NCBI GenBank assembly: GCA_013360465.1
Contig: JABWBO010000024.1
Coordinates: 1-46,144, forward strand
Source of the DNA: Anaerolineae bacterium
Lineage (GTDB): Bacteria > Chloroflexota > Anaerolineae > Aggregatilineales > Phototrophicaceae
Direction of reading: 5' to 3'
DNA length: 46,144 nucleotides
Below are positions 16,133-24,512 of this stretch, piece after piece. A model generated the notes under the pieces. That model saw nothing but the letters and a program-made list of their open reading frames with translations, was not told where the DNA came from and did not search any database. Position 1 is the first letter of the stretch. Every line of letters begins with the position of its first letter. The position numbers and the translations under genes are program-made.

Positions 16133-18136
16133 ATGGTGAGCGAACTGCGCCTGGAGTCCTGGGAGATGCCGGTCGCGCCTCTGGGCGCGGAAAACCCCCT
16201 GCCGGCTTTTGGCAAGCCGAATTACCAACCGGTGCTTTCCGGCAAACCGGAGGACGATCCGGACGCCGGCTACGTGCCGGACTATCTGCCCTACACCGTT
16301 CAGGATGGCTATTCACGAGACCGCCGCCGGATTTCGGTGAAGGTCGCCGTGCTGGAAAACGACGTTCTGCGAGCAACCTTCCTGCTCGATTACGGCGGCA
16401 GGCTGTGGTCGCTGCGGCACAAGCCGACTGACCGCGAGCTGCTGTATGTGAACCCGATGCTTCAGCCCGCCAACCTTGCCATGCGCAACGCCTGGTTCAG
16501 CGGCGGCGTCGAATGGAACATGGGTGTGATCGCGCATACGCCCTTCACCTGCTCCCCCCTCTTCGCCGCCCGCAACGAGACGCCGGACGGGACGCCCGCC
16601 CTGCGGTTGTACGAATGGGAGCGCATCCGCCAGGCGGCGTACCAGATCGACGCCTATCTGCCCGACAACTCGGAAATCCTCTACGTCCGCATCCGCCTGG
16701 TGAATCCGTTCGATCATCCGCTGCCGATGTACTGGTGGTCCAACACGGCAGTTCCGGAAGGCGAGGATGTGCGCGTCGTCGTGCCGGCAGATCGCGCCTA
16801 TCGCTATGCCCTGTCGGTGGAAGACCTTCAGACCGTGCCGGTCCCCGTCGTCGACGACAGGGACATCTCCTACACCACGCGCTTCAAGCGCGCGGCGGAT
16901 TACTTCTTCCTCATCCCAGAGGCGCAGCGCCCCTGGATCGCCGCGCTGGACGGTGACGGCAGGGGCTTGATTCAGGTATCGACCGACCGACTGCACGGGC
17001 GGAAACTGTTTCTGTGGGGGACCGGTCCAGGCGGCAGGCGCTGGCAGGAATGGCTGGGAGGACCAGAACGAGACTATCTCGAAATTCAGGCGGGACTTGC
17101 GCCGACGCAGCTCGAGTATGCGATCATGCCGCCCAAAGCTGAATGGTCGTGGCTGGAAGGCTACGGCTTGATGCAAGCCGCGCCGCAGACAGTTCACGGC
17201 GGTGACTGGGATGCGGCGCGCGCCGACATCGAGCAGCGGCTCGAACGTCTGTCGCCCCGCGCGGCGTTCGAGGCGGAATTTGCGCGCGGCGAAACCTGGA
17301 AGGACCAGCCGCCAAGCGAGATTTTGCACCGCGGGTCAGGCTGGGGGGCGCTGGAAGCGGCGCGCCTGCGGCTGCGCGGCGCGCCGCCCTTTGCCGGACC
17401 TGGGCTGGACTTTGGCGCGCCGTCGGAGCCGGCTCAGCAGCCCTGGCTCGCCCTCCTTCAGACCGGGCGTTTCCCTGGTTCGGAGTCCGACACGCTGAAC
17501 GCCGGACTGCTGGTTCAAACGGAGTGGCGTGCCCTGTTGGAGGCGTTCGTCGCGCGGGAACCGGCAGCTTCGTGGGAAGCCTGGCTGCACCTGGGCAGCA
17601 TGCGCCTGCATGAAGGCGAAAGAGCCGGCGCGCGCCAGGCATGGGAGGCTTCACTGGCGCTGAAGCGGACGGCATGGGCGCTGCGAAATCTCGCCGTACT
17701 GATGCGCCTGGAAGGGCGGGTCGAGCTGGCGGCGGACGCGCTGCTGGAAGCGCACGCGCAGCGCCCAGAGATTATCCCGCTGCTGGTTGAGACGGCGCGC
17801 GCGCTGATCGACGCCGGGCGCGTCGGCGCATTTCTGCACAGGCTTTCGGCGCTGCCCGAAACCATCCGTTCGCACGGTCGGATTCGCCTGCTGGAGGTTG
17901 AAGCCGGGCTGGCAGTTGGCGATCTGGACCGCGTGGGGCGATTGTTCGCTTCCCGGTTCGAGATCGTGGACTACCGCGAGGGTGACGAAATTCTGACCGA
18001 CCTGTGGCATCGCTACCACGTGGGGCGTCTGAGCCGCGACGAGGGCATACCCGCCGACGAGGCGCTGTCGCAGCGCGTGAATCGCGAGTATCCTCTTCCC
18101 AGCATATTCGATTTTCGCATGACGGCTGAAGCTTAA
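16133..18136 (+). CDS. DUF5107 domain protein with C-terminal TPR-like region
   Basis: A 667-residue cytoplasmic protein without a signal peptide. The first ~360 residues match my recollection of DUF5107: LENDVLRATFLLDYGGRLWSL, the SGGVEWNMGVIAHTPFTC stretch and PMYWWSNTAVPE, a beta-sandwich resembling aldose-epimerase/glycosidase folds. The remainder is helical with TPR-like pairs (WLHLGSMRLHEGERAGARQAWEASL, then ALRNLAVLMRLEG). No function has been firmly assigned to the family as far as I know; its frequent place in carbohydrate operons suggests intracellular processing of an imported glycoside. It starts 7 bases after the permease with an AGGAG site and is followed within 18 bases by the GH172-like gene, so the two are probably made together and may act on the same sugar. 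Confidence 0.8.
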   Translation: MVSELRLESWEMPVAPLGAENPLPAFGKPNYQPVLSGKPEDDPDAGYVPDYLPYTVQDGYSRDRRRISVKVAVLENDVLRATFLLDYGGRLWSLRHKPTDRELLYVNPMLQPANLAMRNAWFSGGVEWNMGVIAHTPFTCSPLFAARNETPDGTPALRLYEWERIRQAAYQIDAYLPDNSEILYVRIRLVNPFDHPLPMYWWSNTAVPEGEDVRVVVPADRAYRYALSVEDLQTVPVPVVDDRDISYTTRFKRAADYFFLIPEAQRPWIAALDGDGRGLIQVSTDRLHGRKLFLWGTGPGGRRWQEWLGGPERDYLEIQAGLAPTQLEYAIMPPKAEWSWLEGYGLMQAAPQTVHGGDWDAARADIEQRLERLSPRAAFEAEFARGETWKDQPPSEILHRGSGWGALEAARLRLRGAPPFAGPGLDFGAPSEPAQQPWLALLQTGRFPGSESDTLNAGLLVQTEWRALLEAFVAREPAASWEAWLHLGSMRLHEGERAGARQAWEASLALKRTAWALRNLAVLMRLEGRVELAADALLEAHAQRPEIIPLLVETARALIDAGRVGAFLHRLSALPETIRSHGRIRLLEVEAGLAVGDLDRVGRLFASRFEIVDYREGDEILTDLWHRYHVGRLSRDEGIPADEALSQRVNREYPLPSIFDFRMTAEA

Positions 18137-18154
18137 ACGACGGAGGGCGCATAG

Positions 18155-19255
18155 ATGAGCGGCAAATTCAGCGGACTTGGCGTGGACCTGACGAACCTCG
18201 CCCGGCTGTCGGACGCGCGGTCGCGTTCGATCAGCCCGGAGAACTTCACCGGAGCCAAAGGGGAAGGCGGCAAAGCGACTGAAGGCACGGGCGCGCCCTA
18301 CGCAGCGGCGGAACTCGGTCAGGGATGGAAGATCTCGCCGAGCATCAACATGGAAGCGGGCAGCACGTTCGAACTGGCGAACATCGAAGGTCCCGGATGC
18401 ATTCAGCACATGTGGCTGACCGTTGCCCCGGTCTTCTGGCGCTCTCTGATCATCCGCTTCTACTGGGATGATGAGGATACCCCCTCCATCGAACTGCCGA
18501 TCGGCGACCTGTTCTGCAGCGGTTGGTGCGTGCGCTGCAACGTCGCTTCGCTGCCGGTGGCGGTCAACCCGGCGGGCGGCTTCAACAGCTACTGGGAGAT
18601 GCCCTTCCGCAAGCGCGCCCGCGTGACCATCGAAAACCTCAGCCCGGACAAGGTCAACGGTTTGTACTACCAGATCAACTACGTGCTGACCGATGTCCCG
18701 GAAGATTACGGCTACCTGCACGCGCAGTGGCGGCGCAGCAATCCCCTGCCCTATAAGCAGGTCCACACACTGCTCGACGGGGTGCGCGGCAAAGGGCAGT
18801 ATGTGGGCACGTACATCGCCTGGGGCGTCCACAACAACAACTGGTGGGGCGAAGGCGAGATCAAGTTCTATCTCGACGGAGATGTCTGGCCCACGATCTG
18901 CGGGACGGGGACGGAAGATTACTTCGGCGGCGCGTGGAACTTCGAGCATCCGAGGGGCGAGTACGGCGTCTTCAGCGCGCCTTTCTCCGGCATGCCTCAG
19001 GTGATCAAGCCGGATGGTCTGTATCAGAGCCAGCAGCGCTTTGGCATGTACCGCTGGCACATCAAAGACCCGATCCGTTTCGAGACCGATCTGCGTGTGA
19101 CGATTCAGGCGCTGGGCTGGCGGGTATCGCCGGGCGGCAGCGCGCGCAGTTATCTGCCCCTGAAGGACGACATCGCCTCGACATCGTTCTGGTATCAGTC
19201 GGAGCCGCACGCGCCGTTTCCAGCGCTGGCGACTCATGACCTGGAAGTGATCTGA
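18155..19255 (+). CDS. DUF2961/GH172-type glycoside hydrolase
   Basis: A 366-residue protein without a signal peptide. The family signature GTGTEDYFGGAWNFEHPRG is at residues ~251-269 and the N-terminus has the usual S-R-S-I-S-P-E-N region (23-30). E233 and E254 are 21 residues apart, the spacing I recall for the catalytic Glu pair of a characterised GH172 enzyme. Known GH172 members act on alpha-fructofuranosides (difructose dianhydride I) and alpha-D-arabinofuranosides, so a furanoside substrate is the best guess. The start has GGAGGG. It is the last gene of the sugar operon and is followed by a strong hairpin. Absence of a secretion signal means it works on an oligosaccharide after import. 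Confidence 0.82.
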   Translation: MSGKFSGLGVDLTNLARLSDARSRSISPENFTGAKGEGGKATEGTGAPYAAAELGQGWKISPSINMEAGSTFELANIEGPGCIQHMWLTVAPVFWRSLIIRFYWDDEDTPSIELPIGDLFCSGWCVRCNVASLPVAVNPAGGFNSYWEMPFRKRARVTIENLSPDKVNGLYYQINYVLTDVPEDYGYLHAQWRRSNPLPYKQVHTLLDGVRGKGQYVGTYIAWGVHNNNWWGEGEIKFYLDGDVWPTICGTGTEDYFGGAWNFEHPRGEYGVFSAPFSGMPQVIKPDGLYQSQQRFGMYRWHIKDPIRFETDLRVTIQALGWRVSPGGSARSYLPLKDDIASTSFWYQSEPHAPFPALATHDLEVI

Positions 19256-19266
19256 GCCTCCACAAT

Positions 19267-19307
19267 CAGGTTCTCACTGCTGCGGTGATCGCAGCAGTGA
19301 GAACCTG
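19267..19307. terminator. perfect 18-bp hairpin between convergent operons
   Basis: Arms at 19267-19284 and 19290-19307 are fully complementary over 18 bp with a 5-base loop (GTGAT). It starts 11 bases after the GH172-like gene. The trailing sequence has only a short T-rich patch (TTCT), so termination may depend on stem strength; as a symmetrical structure it can serve both converging transcripts. Confidence 0.8.
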
Positions 19308-19385
19308 TTCTGCCCGACCGGCAGCCCTGCTCGGCTGAAGCCGCTGTGCGCAGTCACAAATTCCCCTTCGAGCCGGACAAAGGAG

Positions 19386-19407
19386 CGCCATCCACCGGAG
19401 GATGGCG
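19386..19407 (-). terminator. terminator of the MetVF operon
   Basis: CGCCATCC (19386-19393) pairs with GGATGGCG (19400-19407) around a 6-base loop. It lies 4 bases beyond the stop of the minus-strand gene ending at 19412 and is followed on that strand by TCCTTTG, giving a modest U-rich tail. Confidence 0.55.
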
Positions 19408-19411
19408 GCGC

Positions 19412-20872
19412 TTATCCCATGGTGGCAACACCTATCTGCGACGCCAGTCCGGCTTCGGCGATGATGCGCGGCAGAAGGCTCTCCCTGCCAATGGTCACCA
19501 GATGCACGCCATGAATGCCCGGAAACCGGCGCACAGCGGCGATCAGTTCCAGCGTGATCTGCACGCCCTCTTCGCCGGCGGCGTCACCCGCTGCTTCCAG
19601 ACGTTTGAAGATGGTTTCCGGGATGCGCACGCCGGGCACATGTTCGTGCATGTACTGCGCCGACTTCAGGCTCTTCAGCAGCGCTACCCCGACGATGATG
19701 TGGACCTTATCCAGCACATTGCGCCGCGCCAGGGCATCCAGCCAGATTTCCAGGCGCTCGATGTCGAAGATCAGGTTGGTCTGCAGGAACTGCGCGCCGG
19801 CGTTGATCTTTTTCTGCTCGCGCAGCGCCTGAAAACGCGCCTCGGAAGCGCCGGGTGACGCCGCCGCGCCCAGGAAAAGCCGGGGCGGCGTCTTGATGGC
19901 GCGCTGGTCCAAATACATCTGTTCGTCGCGCATACGCCGCAGCATCCACAGGATTTGCACGGAATCGAGATCGACGATGTCGGACCGCCCGTAAGGCGGC
20001 GCGCCCATCCGGGCGTGATCGCCAGAGAGGCACAGCACATTGCGGATGCCGAGGGCATTTGCCCCCATGATTTCGGACTGAATCCCGGTGCGGGTGTGAT
20101 CGCGCGCGGCGATTTGCAGCACCGGCTCGACGCCCTGCTGGGCGGCGATGGCGCTGCATGCCAGGCTGGACATGCGCGGCATGGCGGAGGCGCTGTCGGT
20201 GAAGTTGACGGCAGCGACCCATCCTCTGATGGATGCCAGCGTCTCGACCAGCTTATCGGTGCTGGCTCCGAGCGGGGGCGTCATCTCGGCAGTGACGACG
20301 AATTCCCCGGCGCGCAGCCGGCGCTCTAACTCGGAGATCGGCTCCTGGTAGGCGGGCGGATGATACAGCGCATCCCCCTGCCACCAGTTGGGCTGGCGCA
20401 CCGGTGTGAAGATGGCATCCCAGGCGGCTGCCCGCCGAGATGGATCGCGTGAGGTCAGCCCACCGACCGTCCTGCGAACCCCGACCCGACGGATCTGAGA
20501 GACGATATCGCCCCAGGTTTCCGTGCCCACCTTGTCCCAGTCCAGCGGGGGCAGCACTTCCAGCAGCTTGTCGGAACGCCCCATCGCCTCTGAGCGTTTG
20601 TAGATGTGATACCAGACGCAGGGGCGAGTTTCATCGACATAGCAGCGTTCGGGCAGCGATCCGCCGCAGGGTCCGTTGCGCAGTCCTTTGGGACACTCCA
20701 TCGGGCAGATGAAGGCGGTCTCTTGCAGCAGACAGTTGCCGCACATGCGGCAGCCGAAGAGCGGTCCTTTGACGGCGCGCTCCAGCGCGGCGAGCAGACG
20801 GCGGCTGAGCGGCTCTCGCTTGAAGGGGAAGTAGGCGGGCTGCCAGCGGCGACCGGGCGTGAGCAGGGGCAT
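19412..20872 (-). CDS. metF: fused MetV-MetF methylenetetrahydrofolate reductase
   Basis: A 486-residue fusion. Residues ~1-100 are the MetV/MTHFR C-terminal zinc or Fe-S module with cysteines C41, C44, C47, C56, C60, C69, C77 and C85 (motifs GCRMCGNC, CPMECPKGLRNGPCGG, CVWYHIYKRSEAMGR). Residues ~185-486 are a MetF TIM barrel (FVVTAEMTPPLG, VNFTDSASAMPRMS, LCLSGDH, QTNLIFD). It reduces methylene-THF to methyl-THF. In acetogens MetV and MetF are separate subunits; here they are one chain with the MetV part first. It lies 36 bases downstream of a methyl-THF:corrinoid methyltransferase-like gene, so both belong to the methyl branch of one-carbon metabolism. The MetF domain has no obvious NAD-binding extension. 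Confidence 0.88.
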   Translation of the reverse strand: MPLLTPGRRWQPAYFPFKREPLSRRLLAALERAVKGPLFGCRMCGNCLLQETAFICPMECPKGLRNGPCGGSLPERCYVDETRPCVWYHIYKRSEAMGRSDKLLEVLPPLDWDKVGTETWGDIVSQIRRVGVRRTVGGLTSRDPSRRAAAWDAIFTPVRQPNWWQGDALYHPPAYQEPISELERRLRAGEFVVTAEMTPPLGASTDKLVETLASIRGWVAAVNFTDSASAMPRMSSLACSAIAAQQGVEPVLQIAARDHTRTGIQSEIMGANALGIRNVLCLSGDHARMGAPPYGRSDIVDLDSVQILWMLRRMRDEQMYLDQRAIKTPPRLFLGAAASPGASEARFQALREQKKINAGAQFLQTNLIFDIERLEIWLDALARRNVLDKVHIIVGVALLKSLKSAQYMHEHVPGVRIPETIFKRLEAAGDAAGEEGVQITLELIAAVRRFPGIHGVHLVTIGRESLLPRIIAEAGLASQIGVATMG

Positions 20873-20908
20873 GGTAGGACCAGGCTTTCGCGCGTAAGGT
20901 GCGCTCTC

Positions 20909-21781
20909 TCAGGAAGCGGGCGAGGACGTCTGCGCCTTGAGTTTTTCCAGGGCGCGATAGGCGCGGATATAAGACATGCCATCCTCGTCGCGTCCCAGCA
21001 TCAGGTCGGCGGCTTTGACGGCGAGCGCGATCTTATTCGGGTTGCAGATCGGCGCATTGACCCCGGCGGCGATCAGCTGCGTCATGAATACGAGGTTGAG
21101 CGTCTCGCGTTCCGGCATCCCATGCGAGGCATTGCTTGCGCCGACGGTGATGTTGACGCCGAGCTGCCGGCGCAGCTCGCGAGTAGTTTCCAGGGTGAGC
21201 AGTCCCGACCGGTGATCGGTGCTGATCGTCGTCGCCAGCGGGTCGAACAGGAGCGAGTCCGCGCCGACGCCGCAGCGTTCCGCGGCTTCCAGGATTTTTT
21301 CGGCGGCGGCGAGGCGTCCTTCCACCGTCGGGGGGATGCCGCCATCGGGCATACAGAGGGCGATGGCGACCGCTCCGTATTCCGCCACGATGGGCATCAG
21401 TTCACGCAGCTTCTTCTCTTCGGCATTGAGAGAATTGATCAGCGGGCGTCCTTTGACGACCTTCAGCACCGCGACCAACGCTGTCGGGCTGGCAGAATCG
21501 ATGGAGACCGGCACATCGACGGTCTCCTGGACGATCTGGACGGCGCGCGGCAGCACGACGACCTCATCCACCCCGACCGCGCCGACATTCACATCCAGCA
21601 CCGTCGCCCCTGCCGCGACCTGTGAAGCGGCGTCGCGGGCGATGCGGCTGAGATCGCCCACCTGAAGCTCGGCGCTGAAGGCTTTGCGCCCCGTCGGGTT
21701 GAGCCTCTCGCCGATCATCACCGTCGGGCTGTCGGGGCTGATAAGGACTGTGGAATGGATGCCGCGCAGTTGAGTTTGCAT
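20909..21781 (-). CDS. methyltetrahydrofolate:corrinoid methyltransferase-like pterin-binding protein
   Basis: A 290-residue TIM barrel of the pterin-binding (PF00809) family: MIGERLNPTGRK near residue 22, GATVLDVNVGAVGVDE, VPVSIDSASPTAL, LINSLNAEEKKL, LFDPLATTIST and VGASNASHGMPER. These fit AcsE/MtgA- and MetH-type methyltransferases rather than dihydropteroate synthase. It would pass the methyl group of methyl-THF to or from a corrinoid protein; no corrinoid protein is encoded in the window. It is upstream of metVF in the same direction, and a perfect palindrome sits 15 bases before its ATG. Confidence 0.85.
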   Translation of the reverse strand: MQTQLRGIHSTVLISPDSPTVMIGERLNPTGRKAFSAELQVGDLSRIARDAASQVAAGATVLDVNVGAVGVDEVVVLPRAVQIVQETVDVPVSIDSASPTALVAVLKVVKGRPLINSLNAEEKKLRELMPIVAEYGAVAIALCMPDGGIPPTVEGRLAAAEKILEAAERCGVGADSLLFDPLATTISTDHRSGLLTLETTRELRRQLGVNITVGASNASHGMPERETLNLVFMTQLIAAGVNAPICNPNKIALAVKAADLMLGRDEDGMSYIRAYRALEKLKAQTSSPAS

Positions 21782-21795
21782 GTCTGGAGTTCCTG

Positions 21796-21811
21796 TTCAG
21801 AACATTCTGAA
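21796..21811. promoter_or_regulatory. perfect 16-bp palindrome upstream of the methyltransferase gene
   Basis: TTCAGAA-CA-TTCTGAA lies 15 bases upstream of the minus-strand ATG at 21781, overlapping the expected leader. It looks like an operator for a dimeric regulator of the methyltransferase-metVF pair. Confidence 0.45.
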
Positions 21812-21827
21812 GCCGAACGTGTATGCT

Positions 21828-21846
21828 GCCGCCTTGGCAAGGCGGC
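21828..21846 (-). terminator. hairpin between the aldolase and methyltransferase genes
   Basis: GCCGCCTT (21828-21835) pairs with AAGGCGGC (21839-21846) across 3 bases. It lies 57 bases beyond the aldolase stop on the minus strand. There is no T-run; it may separate the aldolase transcript from the one-carbon genes. Confidence 0.45.
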
Positions 21847-21903
21847 GCACATCTCTACCCTAACAGTATCGACGCTGAGGCCCCGACCTGATAGTGACAA
21901 ATG

Positions 21904-22866
21904 TCACAGCGCCGACTTGTACCAGGTCGGCGAATTGGCAGGCATTCCGTAGAGCTGCGTCCAGGGGCGACCGTACTGCTGGCTCACCTCGACAAGGCGC
22001 TGCATACGATCCAGTGCGGTCGTCTGAAGGAAACGTGAGCGGTCGGCATCGCCCATCGTGACGGCTTCTTTCCAGATGGCGCGCCCCGCCAGCCAGCCCG
22101 ATGCGCCCGCCTGACAGGCGATGCGCGCCTGATCGGCAAAGGTAGCGAAGTCGACGCCGGCGCTCAGCAGCACCCAGGGCACGTCCGACGCAGCGCTGAT
22201 GGCTTCGCAGGCGGCGCGCCACTCATCGTGATTGTGATGGTAGGCGGCGTCGTAGGGGAATTCCATCTTCAGCACGTCCGGTCCCAGCGCGCCCAGACGG
22301 CGCGCCGTCTCGATCACGACTGGCGGGCGCAGTTCGGCAAAAGCGGCGCTCTCTTTAGAGACCGCCGCGTCCAGGCTGTAGCACAGCGGTTCCAGGAAGA
22401 CCGGCAGTCCCTGAGCATGGCTGTCGCGGATCACCCCGGCGATGACCCCCTCGATCTCTTCAGCAAGCGCCCCGGTCTCTGGATGATAGTACGCCAGCAG
22501 TTTGACCGCCGAGGCGCCCATCGCGCGGATGTCGCCGACGTTCCAATCGGGCAGGAATTCGATTCGGCGGTAGGTGGCGTCACCACTGTAGCCGCTTTTT
22601 TCCAGCGCCATCAACAGTCCGCTGCTGCGCGCCAGGGTCAGCGCCGACGGCAGACCATATTCGTTGTCCAGCAGCACCGCGCTCGCCCTGATGGAGAGCG
22701 CCGCGACGATTTCGGCTTTGACTTCTGCAGCGCGCTCGTAGGACGCGCCTTCGGGCAGCATCTTCCGGTAGGTCCCGCGCTGATCGAAGGCGAGAATGGC
22801 GAACACGTCGCCGTCGAGCGAGGTCTGGCGCAGCCCGCGCCAGCGCCCTGGACTGATGGTTTGCAT
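21904..22866 (-). CDS. class I tagatose-bisphosphate aldolase family protein (LacD-like)
   Basis: A 320-residue TIM-barrel aldolase. I start at the ATG at 22866, which has GAGGAG at 6-base spacing; the 12 extra upstream codons lack a ribosome site. Landmarks: FAILAFDQRGTYRKML, VLLDNEYGLP, KLLAYYHPE (K122) and DVLKMEFPYD, where K200 aligns with the Schiff-base lysine of LacD. It cleaves a ketose 1-phosphate or 1,6-bisphosphate to dihydroxyacetone phosphate and an aldehyde. With a ROK kinase and an SIS isomerase in the window, a tagatose/galactosamine or related keto-sugar route is plausible. The same family includes sulfofructose-phosphate aldolases, so the substrate is open. Confidence 0.85.
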   Translation of the reverse strand: MQTISPGRWRGLRQTSLDGDVFAILAFDQRGTYRKMLPEGASYERAAEVKAEIVAALSIRASAVLLDNEYGLPSALTLARSSGLLMALEKSGYSGDATYRRIEFLPDWNVGDIRAMGASAVKLLAYYHPETGALAEEIEGVIAGVIRDSHAQGLPVFLEPLCYSLDAAVSKESAAFAELRPPVVIETARRLGALGPDVLKMEFPYDAAYHHNHDEWRAACEAISAASDVPWVLLSAGVDFATFADQARIACQAGASGWLAGRAIWKEAVTMGDADRSRFLQTTALDRMQRLVEVSQQYGRPWTQLYGMPANSPTWYKSAL

Positions 22867-22937
22867 CCGCAACTCCTCGTGGTCTCTGAAGCCTCGTGAC
22901 ATACTAACAAGCTTTCAGGCTTGAACTTCTACTCAGA

Positions 22938-22960
22938 TGATCGGACGATTTCACCGATCA
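22938..22960 (-). terminator. weak stem-loop at the FKBP stop codon
   Basis: TGATCGG (22938-22944) pairs with CCGATCA (22954-22960) around 9 bases and overlaps the stop codon at 22958-22960. There is no T-run; it is a weak candidate for 3'-end formation of the FKBP message. Confidence 0.3.
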
Positions 22961-23341
22961 ATAGACGTTGAGCAGCTCGACCTTGAAGATCAGCGTGGCA
23001 TTGGGCGGGATCACGCCAGCCGCGCCGCGCGCCCCATAGCCCAGCTCCGACGGGATGTAGAGTTCGTAGACGGAGCCGATCGGCATCAGTTGGACGCCCT
23101 CGGTCCATCCGGCGATGACCTGATTCAGGAAAAAAGTGATCGGCTCACCGCGCTGATAGGAGCTGTCGAACACCCTGCCGCTGATGAGCCGCCCCTCGTA
23201 GTGGACTTCCACTTCGCTGTTGGCGCTGGACGGGCGTTTGCCCGTTCCCTGCGTCAGGACTTTGTATTGCAGCCCGCTGGCGGTGGTGACGACACCTTCT
23301 TTCCGGGCGTTGGCTTCCAGAAACTGCTTATCCGCCGACAT
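22958..23341 (-). CDS. FKBP-type peptidyl-prolyl cis-trans isomerase
   Basis: A 127-residue cytoplasmic single-domain FKBP. After ~18 residues the domain runs SGLQYKVLTQGTGKRP, VEVHYEGRLISGRVFDSSYQRGEPITF, QVIAGWTEGVQLMPIGS, ELYIPSELGYGARG, and ends LIFKVELLNVY, all conserved FKBP positions. It speeds proline isomerisation during folding. No signal peptide or membrane anchor is visible. It lies between two sugar-enzyme genes on the same strand with no obvious functional link. Confidence 0.95.
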   Translation of the reverse strand: MSADKQFLEANARKEGVVTTASGLQYKVLTQGTGKRPSSANSEVEVHYEGRLISGRVFDSSYQRGEPITFFLNQVIAGWTEGVQLMPIGSVYELYIPSELGYGARGAAGVIPPNATLIFKVELLNVY

Positions 23342-23401
23342 GATATCTGCTCCTCAGGTGGATTTAGACAGAACGGTAGACGCCGACGGCGCATCCCTTC
23401 C

Positions 23402-24460
23402 TTACGGCAGCGCCATGATCTTGCGATATTCGAGACCGCCCTGGTGAATCTGATCGAACATCGCCGGCAGCTGATCGAGCGCGACCCGATGGGTGATCAT
23501 CGCTTCCAGCGAGAGCTGCCCCGCCTTCATCATGTCGAGGATGCTCTGCCATTCCATGCCGGGAAACGGCGCAGAATAGGACATCCAGGAGCCGTGCATG
23601 TTCAACTGACGGCGCATGAACTGTTCGAACAAATCGAGGGAAATCTGCCTGGAAACCGGCTGATTGCCGACCAGCACGACATCACCGCCGGGGCGTGTAC
23701 TCAGCACCGCCTGCATCAGCGTCGCCGGCACACCCGCCACTTCAACCGACAGATCGACGCCGTGCTGGGTCAGGCGCAGAATCGTCTCGGCGACATCGCC
23801 CGTCTGCGCATTCACCGTCTCATCCGCTCCGAACTGCGCCGCAGCCGCCAGGTGATGCTCGGAAATATCGACGGCGATGATGCGCACCGCACCGAGCGCC
23901 CGCGCCGCCTGAATGGTGAGCAGCCCGATAGAACCGACGCCGAAGACGGCAACCGATCTGCCGCGCACGCCGCCGCCGCGATTCAGGGCGTGATGGGCGA
24001 CCGTGCAAGGTTCCAGCAGCGCGCCGATCTCCGGCGAAACTCCGTCCGGGACGGCGATGATGTTGGCTGCCGGCGCTGCCACGTATTCGGCGAAACCGCC
24101 GTTGATGCGCGAGCCGATGAAGGAGTATCCCGGCGAGGAGGCATAGAAGCCCATCGTACTGATCGGGGACTCCCTATTGGGGATCAGCGGGATCAGGGCG
24201 AAACACCGCCCGATGAGGTCGTGGTCAACCCCTTCACCGACGACGACCACCGTCCCGGCGCACTCGTGCCCCAGGACGATAGGCAGGACGCGCGCGTGCC
24301 CGCTCCATACGCGCAGCACGTCCGATCCGCAGATCGACGCCGCGCCGACTTTGAGCAGCACCCATCCGGCATCCGGCTGAGGTACAGGAATCTGCTTGGT
24401 GACCAGCTTCTGCGGGGCTTCCAGCACCACCGCATTCATGAGTTCAGGAATCGTCGTCAA
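23402..24460 (-). CDS. zinc-type medium-chain dehydrogenase, probably a polyol or sugar-phosphate dehydrogenase
   Basis: A 352-residue MDR protein. The catalytic-zinc ligands C44 (ICGSDV) and H65-E66 (GHECAG) are present, and the Rossmann motif VAVFGVGSIGLL (near residues 173-184) binds NAD(P). The structural-zinc loop, which normally carries four cysteines after this point, reads IPLIPNRESPIST and has none, so the protein binds a single zinc. The general pattern fits sorbitol/galactitol-1-phosphate/threonine dehydrogenases. It is on the same strand as the LacD-like aldolase, suggesting oxidation of a polyol or sugar to the ketose form; substrate not determined. Confidence 0.87.
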   Translation of the reverse strand: MTTIPELMNAVVLEAPQKLVTKQIPVPQPDAGWVLLKVGAASICGSDVLRVWSGHARVLPIVLGHECAGTVVVVGEGVDHDLIGRCFALIPLIPNRESPISTMGFYASSPGYSFIGSRINGGFAEYVAAPAANIIAVPDGVSPEIGALLEPCTVAHHALNRGGGVRGRSVAVFGVGSIGLLTIQAARALGAVRIIAVDISEHHLAAAAQFGADETVNAQTGDVAETILRLTQHGVDLSVEVAGVPATLMQAVLSTRPGGDVVLVGNQPVSRQISLDLFEQFMRRQLNMHGSWMSYSAPFPGMEWQSILDMMKAGQLSLEAMITHRVALDQLPAMFDQIHQGGLEYRKIMALP

Positions 24461-24512
24461 GTTCGATCCTCATTTCACGCATTCGGAAAGATTGTACTCC
24501 TGGAACAACCGG

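Noticed and set aside
21796-21811. LexA-type SOS box
   Set aside because: The centre does not match the known LexA consensus forms and the adjacent genes are not SOS genes.
21904-22866. Sulfoquinovose catabolism based on the LacD-like aldolase
   Set aside because: No sulfoquinovosidase, dedicated isomerase/kinase set or sulfonate exporter is visible, so the specific claim is not supported; kept only as an alternative substrate class.
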